The notes under the pieces: model-generated
Databases searched by the model: none
Seen by the model: only the letters and a program-made list of their open reading frames with translations
Told to the model about the DNA's origin: nothing
Source: Argyresthia goedartella
Lineage: Eukaryota; Arthropoda; Insecta; Lepidoptera; Argyresthiidae
Length of the DNA: 64,000 nucleotides
Direction of reading: 5' to 3'
Assembly (NCBI GenBank): GCA_949825045.1
Contig: OX463814.1
Span: forward strand, 37,590,383 to 37,654,382
Part shown: piece by piece, positions 59,126 to 64,000 of the stretch
Numbering within the stretch: the stretch's first letter is position 1
How the letters are laid out: every line of letters starts with the position of its first letter
Translations under genes and position numbers: made by a program

Positions 59126-59376
59126 CTCAAAAACAGCGGCCACTGTCCTACGCTTGCCACCATTTCTCTACCACTGTCTTTAATATCAGGCAATCCGGAG
59201 AAGATGTAATACAGGGTGACCCCAAACACGCCCACGATGAGAATGTTGGCGATTGCTGAGAACGGGACTAGGTACTTCAGATTTCTGATTTGGCAAATTA
59301 ATACCAACGGCACTAGGGTTAGTGCGCAATAGGACTGGATATTCAGCTCGCTGCCTTTTGTATATTCGTCCAAAAC
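59126..59376 (-). CDS. SLC36/PAT-like amino acid transporter, first visible exon
   Basis: Eighty-three codons plus two bases: VLDEYTKGSELNIQSYCAL, LVPLVLICQIRNLKYLVPFS, AIANILIVGVFGVTLYYIFS and GLPDIKDS...QWPLFL. The LI..IRNLKYLAPFS-like segment and two helices are typical of the family's central part. Acceptor CCTTCACAG, donor GTGAGG; the split Ser codon at the 3' end is completed by the exon at 54225. The N-terminal exons, containing the first membrane segments (usually HLLKGNxGTG), lie to the right, outside the window, beyond a DIRS relic. Confidence 0.96.
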
Positions 59377-59737
59377 CTGTGAAGGGGAAATTTTATTTAA
59401 ATCAGTCAACTATCTGTAGCGATCAATGAGCAACCATATTTCCTTGCTTCATTTCTCAGATATACATATATTTCTCATACGTAACCATGTACTGTCATAA
59501 TCCTAAAGGCAACCCTTGCACGTATTTAAATAAATCGATAAAAAAAAAACGGTTTTTCTACATCACTACTAGGCTCCCGCCGTAGCGCAGCTCCCGACAC
59601 TACGGCTCATTTCTAATTTATGCACAGCAACGCGCGCTCGCGCCTACTTTAATCAATAACTGATTTCGGAGACAGTTCTTTTTCCTAAGTTTTTGTTTAA
59701 GCTAAGGCTTCGCTGTTGAAGCTGTGCGTATTCAGAC
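59377..59737. other. Transporter intron and DIRS leader
   Basis: AT-rich, then a GC-richer patch (59567-59640). The last 40 bp (GGCTTCGCTGTTGAAGCTGT) may belong to the DIRS element's leader. Confidence 0.4.
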
Positions 59738-60840
59738 ATGCCTAAACGTAAGGAAGAACGATGCGTCAATCTACTGAAACGACGTCGATTAATAATTTAC
59801 TCGGATTCGTCAAACTTTCAAAACAATTCGGGTGAGTGTTTGTTATTTCAATACGATAACAGGGGCTTTTTAGTTGGGTCATTACATTACTAAATAGAAC
59901 GTGATAAAGATCAGCTTGGGGAGTGACCGCGAGTCATCACGAGAGCGATTTCACTTGGAAGTTAACCGTCAGTTGACACGAAAGTATGTATACAGCTTGG
60001 GGATTGGCCGAGACTCAACACGATAGCAAAATACTATAGCCAAATGCCCATTGTAGAAAATACGTGTCGATCGATCGAAAAAAAAATAAAGTTTTCCAGA
60101 ACTACCCTCGCATTACAAATATCTTTTCTTCGTTGCCTCAGAAAACGATGCGTCTATCCTGACTCTCATCAAGGAGATATTCCTGCTCAAATGGCGGAAG
60201 ACCCTGCTCAAGAATCTCCCGCCCGGAATGTGGACGATTCTGCTCAAGAGGTTCCCGATCAACTACTGGAACCGGAGATATTGACTGCCCTGGGCGATAC
60301 AACAGAGGATTCACCGCGTTACTGCGAGAATAACCAAGAAAACTTGTCAAAACTGTGGCTCCCCATAAGGAGTAAAATGCTGCTTACAAAAATAAAGATA
60401 CATATGGAAGAGTACATAGATCCGGACAACTGCTGTTTATTGTAAGCACCCAGACCCCGAAATATCAGCGGCAATTTCAGATTTGACAAAAATTATGACA
60501 AAAGATTGAATCAATAAAACAACAACTAGGTATCTGAATAACAGCCATTCATCGAGCATGACGGTTTTGCTATAAGGAGATAGTAACGATAAAAGAGTTA
60601 ACGCCAAAAAATTGAGCGACGCATGTGTCTTTGAATCTTTGAATGCCGCATACTGTCTGAGCTTCACGTCGCAGAAACCCGAACCCACACAAAGTTTATA
60701 ACAGCTTGTTTAGACAAAGCAGTTCTCAAAATTATCCAAGAGGATGAAAGAGACGAAACATTCTTTCGGAGAAAGCTTTCAGATAGCATAACAGCTTCAA
60801 AGGCCGTTGAAAAACAGAGCCTTCAAATAATAATAATAGT
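59738..60840 (+). pseudogene. DIRS gag-like protein relic
   Basis: A short MPKRKEERCVNLLKRRRL reading at 59738 fits the usual basic start. The main frame 60044-60445 reads EPEILTALGDTTEDSPRYCE, ENLSKLWLPI and EEYIDPDNCCLL, a conserved block of DIRS gag. Decayed continuations are HPDPEISAAISDLTKIM, KKLSDACVFESLN and DERDETFFRRKLSDSITASK. A frame after the SINE (61083-61230: PPLPSTPAAPRRFPVTKGG) is the usual Pro/Arg-rich end. The 59831-60040 segment between the start and the main frame is unexplained and begins with a splice-donor-like GTGAGT. Confidence 0.75.
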
Positions 60841-61071
60841 TTGGACACTATTTACACACATTGATCTAGCCCCAAATTAGTATTCCCTGTATTTTGGGTA
60901 CTTGACAACGATACATTTACTTATGTAGATAAATATTATACTTAGATAGATAAACAACCATGAGTAGCGTAAAAACATCCGTTCTCATCAAACAAATATT
61001 TGCCCCTACCGGGACTCAAACCTGGGACGCTTGGCTGCATAGGCAGGGGCACTGCCGACTCGGCCATTCGT
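60826..61071 (-). mobile_element. SINE family B, - copy inside the DIRS gag
   Basis: (ATA)n tail at 60826-60838, core complement AGCCCCAAATTAGTATTCC, B-box complement GGGACTCAAACC, and A-box complement CACTGCCGACTCGGCCATTC. Flanking TCAAA repeats (60821 and 61076) look like its target duplication. Confidence 0.9.
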
Positions 61072-61379
61072 GTCGTCAAAATAAAGAAGGTTATTCAACA
61101 GGAGACTCCTCCGTTGCCATCGACGCCGGCTGCGCCCCGTCGTTTCCCGGTGACCAAGGGGGGACAAGGGGGACAGAGGAGACACTACCTGACGGCGCCG
61201 ACGGAAATGGCGACAACCATTAAAAACCTTTTAGACATAAGATATGTCTCAGTTTCTTCACCTTCCGATGATCAATTAATTTCGTCAAAGTTTCTGGCAA
61301 CAAAACTAAATGGTTAAATGCGCTTTTGAAATAATTGAATAACCAAAGAACATTTTAAGGAGCCTCGAATCTTCTACCT

Positions 61380-62640
61380 GATTTAAGGTATATGGGGACA
61401 GTCGATCTCAAAGTTGCCTACCAACTGGTACTTATATCCATACATGAACGTAGATTTTTGATATTTAAATTTTAAAGTGATAATTCCACCATTATTACAT
61501 ATAAATTTAACGCAATGCCCTATGGACGTTCTATTGCGCCTCGAACGTTCACTAAGATCATGAAACAGGTGGTCTCTCATCTGAGAACTCGAGGGTTTAG
61601 GTCTATTTCCTAATTGGATACAGTAACGATTATTTTCATTGAAATAGCAATAATATTAAATTCCCTAGGTTTTGTTATCAATCATAAAAATAGTTCTTTA
61701 ACACCTACTCAAATGTGGTAGTATTTAGATGGTATTTACAATTCGGTCGTTCTTACATGATCTCTGCCGGAAGAAAAATGCCAGTATATTATATAAGTAG
61801 CCCAGAATTTTTTCCGTTTACCAACTTGTAAAATCAGGGAATTTGCTCACATTTTAGGGGAATTAACAGCCGCTTGTCCTGTTGTAAGATACGAATGTAC
61901 ACATACAAAAAAAAAACAACGCCAGAAGTACTTGGCCTAAGAAAATAACAACCAGAATTACGAAGATAGGTTTAAATTATCTCGGGTCGCTTTACCGGAA
62001 CTGCATTGGTGGTCTTTAAATGTCTTGACTGCATCCAGTCCTCTGCGCATGTTGGATTCCTAACTAGAGATCTACACAGATGCCTTAAGAACGGCCTGGG
62101 GCGCGCTCTATAATGGCGAATGGACGAACGGAGCTTAGTCGGACAATGAACGCGAGTTTCATAGAAATTACTTAGAATATTTTTAGGTGCACAATGCTTC
62201 GCACGCAACAAATCACATTGTTCAATTTTGTTGCGTGCGGATAATACGATTGCCATCAGCTACATCAATAGAATGAGTGGGATTCAGTACCCACATTTAA
62301 TTTAATAACCTAACTAGAGCTATCTGGGAATGGTGCGAAGAGCAAAAATCTGGCTTTTAGCTTCGTATAAAAAACACCAAAGATAACTAGAAAGCTGACA
62401 AATAATCCAGGATATTCAATCCAGATATCGAATGGGACATTTCGCTCTAGATGCGTTCCATAAGATAACTGAAAAACTGGGAGAGCCAGAGATAGACTTG
62501 TACGCTTCTCGAATCAAAGCTTAGTGCGTCTCTTTATCTCGTAGAAGCCGGACGCAGACGCCAATCACATTGATGCGTTCAGAATTAACTGGAGATCATT
62601 TTGCTTTTAAGCTTTTTCCCCATTCGCTTTAATTTAAAAA
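61380..62640 (+). pseudogene. DIRS reverse transcriptase and RNase H relic
   Basis: YMGTVDLKVAYQLVLISIHE (first catalytic Asp region), MPYGRSIAPRTFTKIMKQVV then SHLRTRGFRSIS (61505-61610), GFVINHKNSS-type text, LVKSGNLLTF-like LTAACPVVRY (61862-61895), RADNTIAISYINRMSG (RNase H Asp, 62233-62275) and FHKITEKLGEPEIDLYASRI (62460-62520). The YLDD box is destroyed (a stop lies at its position). Motif order identifies it as DIRS rather than LTR or LINE. Confidence 0.85.
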
Positions 62641-62905
62641 TGTCGACATAACATAATATATGACAAGGATACGAGAATTGTAGTATTTCCTTATCGGAAG
62701 TCACTACCGTCGTTTCCGCTTATTAAGAACCTATTAGTATAAGACATATTGTAATACTATTTGAACCTCATAGACCTCTTTTGCGGTCTCCTTTCAGGTC
62801 GCGTCACCCACAGTACCGCCACCTACCCTGGCGGCGGCGAAGCTCTCCAGCTTGCGTTCCTAAGAAGAATCCCTGCTATACCAGCTCTTGACCTCAGTAT
62901 CCGAA

Positions 62906-62963
62906 CGCATCAATAGCTGCAAAGTCAAAATACCGTTGGTTACCACGCGCAGCTATTGATGCG
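62906..62963. repeat. 15-bp-arm inverted repeat at an insertion point
   Basis: CGCATCAATAGCTGC and GCAGCTATTGATGCG are exact complements 28 bp apart, located where DIRS coding homology stops. Confidence 0.9.
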
Positions 62964-63600
62964 CGGGTGACGCTGTGTTTACAAAAATTGGTATTTTGGT
63001 ACAATTTTAGTGTATAACGTTGGCATGCTTGGCAAGTGTAAATGCGGCATTAGTCAAACTCTACCATGAACATATTTGTCTGTGGTCTTTCGTTGAAAAA
63101 AATATTCAGACTGGAATAAACAAAATCACTTTTTCTCGCGCGCGATTTTTGACTGATCTTTTCTGAGCTATATGGTGAATATTGAATTGTTTATATAAGA
63201 ACACACTAATGTTTTTATCGTTTGAAAAGGTTATCTTGTGTAGATTACGTAGGTATCAAACAACATGTATGTTTGTTGATGTTTTTCTCACGTCGGCTAG
63301 ATTTGTGTCGAGAGGGAACATTTTCATAGAAATCGGTGATTCTCATGTCGGTACAAAAATTAACTAAGGTCACAGTGACATTTTTTTCGCATAAAATAAG
63401 AGAAGGTTTCATTAGCTACTCAGATCTACAATTCGTATAGTTCTAAGAGTTACCATTCCAACATAATCACTTGATACGTCAGTCAAGTGCCGCGCGCGGG
63501 TGGGCTCAAAATATGCCGCGGATCCTAGCTGTTTCGCGCCGGGGCGGCCCGGATTCGCGGAGGTTAATCATCAACTCGCTTACTCCGAATACCTAACAAT
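62964..63600. other. Unidentified insertion within the DIRS relic
   Basis: Lacks DIRS coding homology; AT-rich with GC-rich patches (TCTCGCGCGCGATTT at 63134 and 63489-63560). No ORF of interest. Confidence 0.5.
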
Positions 63601-63611
63601 AATACAGCGCA

Positions 63612-63854
63612 ATGTACAAGCTCTGGTGGCAGTTCTGCATAGATAATAACACAGATATTTTCATCAATTCCATGTCTACTGCGGTAATTTTCTCGACTGA
63701 ACAATTTAACAGAGGAGAATCTTACGGTATCATGAACAGTCAGCGTTCAGCACTTTCATTATTTCAAGGAAATGCCATCGGTTCAGATGACATGGTTAAA
63801 AGGTTGTTAAAAGGGGCTTTTAGACTCAGGCCATTGGTACCTAAATATTCTTAA
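63612..63854 (+). pseudogene. DIRS tyrosine-recombinase fragment (core-binding part)
   Basis: 80-residue frame: YKLWWQFCIDNNTDIFINSM, VIFSTEQFNRGESYGIMNSQ, RSALSLFQGNAIGSDDMVKR and LLKGAFRLRPLVPKYS. This pattern (KxWWxFC, FLTxxFxxGxxYGSLNSxRSAL, RFxKGxxRLRPPxPKY) is the SAM-like N-terminal domain of DIRS recombinases. A stop at 63854 cuts it before the catalytic R...HxxR...Y residues, which should lie further right. Confidence 0.85.
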
Positions 63855-64000
63855 CTATAATAAATAAGATGGCAAATACATATAAAACAAAACACATCTA
63901 GAGAGGTACTTTAGTATAATAATAATATATCTCATAGTTAGACAGGCACCTTAGAGGTGGCTTCAGACTATGCGATATATAATGCAGGTTGTTGTTTATA
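63855..64000. other. Right edge, AT-rich
   Basis: No feature recognised. The recombinase catalytic region, if any, would continue past the window. Confidence 0.4.

Larger units (their letters stand above)
59738..63854 (+). mobile_element. Decayed DIRS-type retrotransposon (tyrosine-recombinase class)
   Basis: Domains in DIRS order on the + strand: gag (59738-60840), with a SINE inserted at 60826; reverse transcriptase (61380-61760); RNase H (62195-62630); linker (62640-62900); and a tyrosine-recombinase N-terminal part (63612-63854). Stops and frameshifts throughout; about 700 bp of unrelated DNA separates linker and recombinase. Such elements integrate with a tyrosine recombinase rather than an integrase. 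The terminal repeats could not be identified. Confidence 0.88.

Overview
This is a eukaryotic nuclear window, almost certainly from an insect and most likely a moth or butterfly (Lepidoptera). Coding exons are short, have GT-AG introns and lie several kb apart. The rest is AT-rich and packed with transposable elements: CR1/Jockey-group, Rex1-like, RTE and RNase H-bearing LINEs, two tRNA-derived SINE families, short-TIR MITEs, Mag-like and CsRn1-like Ty3/gypsy elements, DIRS and Helitron relics. There is no operon structure, rRNA or genuine tRNA gene. I cannot name the species.

Two host genes are present, both partial and converging tail to tail. (1) A CD36/SCARB-family scavenger receptor on the + strand: the last four exons (13509-13634, 24856-25042, 29160-29285, 34610-34846), with matching splice phases, the C-terminal membrane segment, a stop codon and a poly(A) signal at 34868. 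Its N-terminal exons were not found in the window. (2) An SLC36/PAT-like amino acid transporter on the - strand: exons at 59126-59376, 54013-54225, 41754-41923 and 41023-41303 (stop). Its N-terminal exons must lie beyond the right edge.

Layout. 1-2869: 5' portion of a minus-strand LINE ('LINE A'). 3.5-4.2 kb: an interspersed repeat and a SINE. 4.8-7.7 kb: a 25-bp minisatellite of about 54 units split by a second, 5'-truncated LINE A. 8-11.2 kb: MITEs, a SINE with a MITE inside it, and a LINE remnant with an RNase H domain. 12.8 kb: a 52-bp-arm GC-rich inverted repeat. 13.5-34.9 kb: the CD36 gene, its introns filled by an RTE tail, a SINE split by a compact LTR element with 89-bp LTRs, a nearly intact Rex1-like LINE inserted in an older LINE A, a Tc1-like relic, decayed LINEs, a perfect 233-bp tandem duplication, and an inverted-repeat element with degenerate 178-bp repeats. 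34.9-41 kb: intergenic, with a MITE, a SINE, a Helitron relic and a palindromic MITE. 41-59.4 kb: the transporter gene; its 12-kb intron holds a very young CsRn1-type Ty3/gypsy element (43623-49474, identical 189-bp LTRs, ATATC target duplication) that carries a small extra ORF for a putative N-myristoylated membrane protein. 59.7-63.9 kb: a decayed DIRS-type element (gag, RT, RNase H, tyrosine-recombinase fragment).

The most unusual items are the extra small ORF in the gypsy element, the compact gag-plus-integrase-tail LTR element, the core segment shared by two otherwise different SINE families, the long GC-rich palindrome, and the inverted-repeat-bounded 178-bp repeat element. All readings are by eye; no database or alignment program was run.
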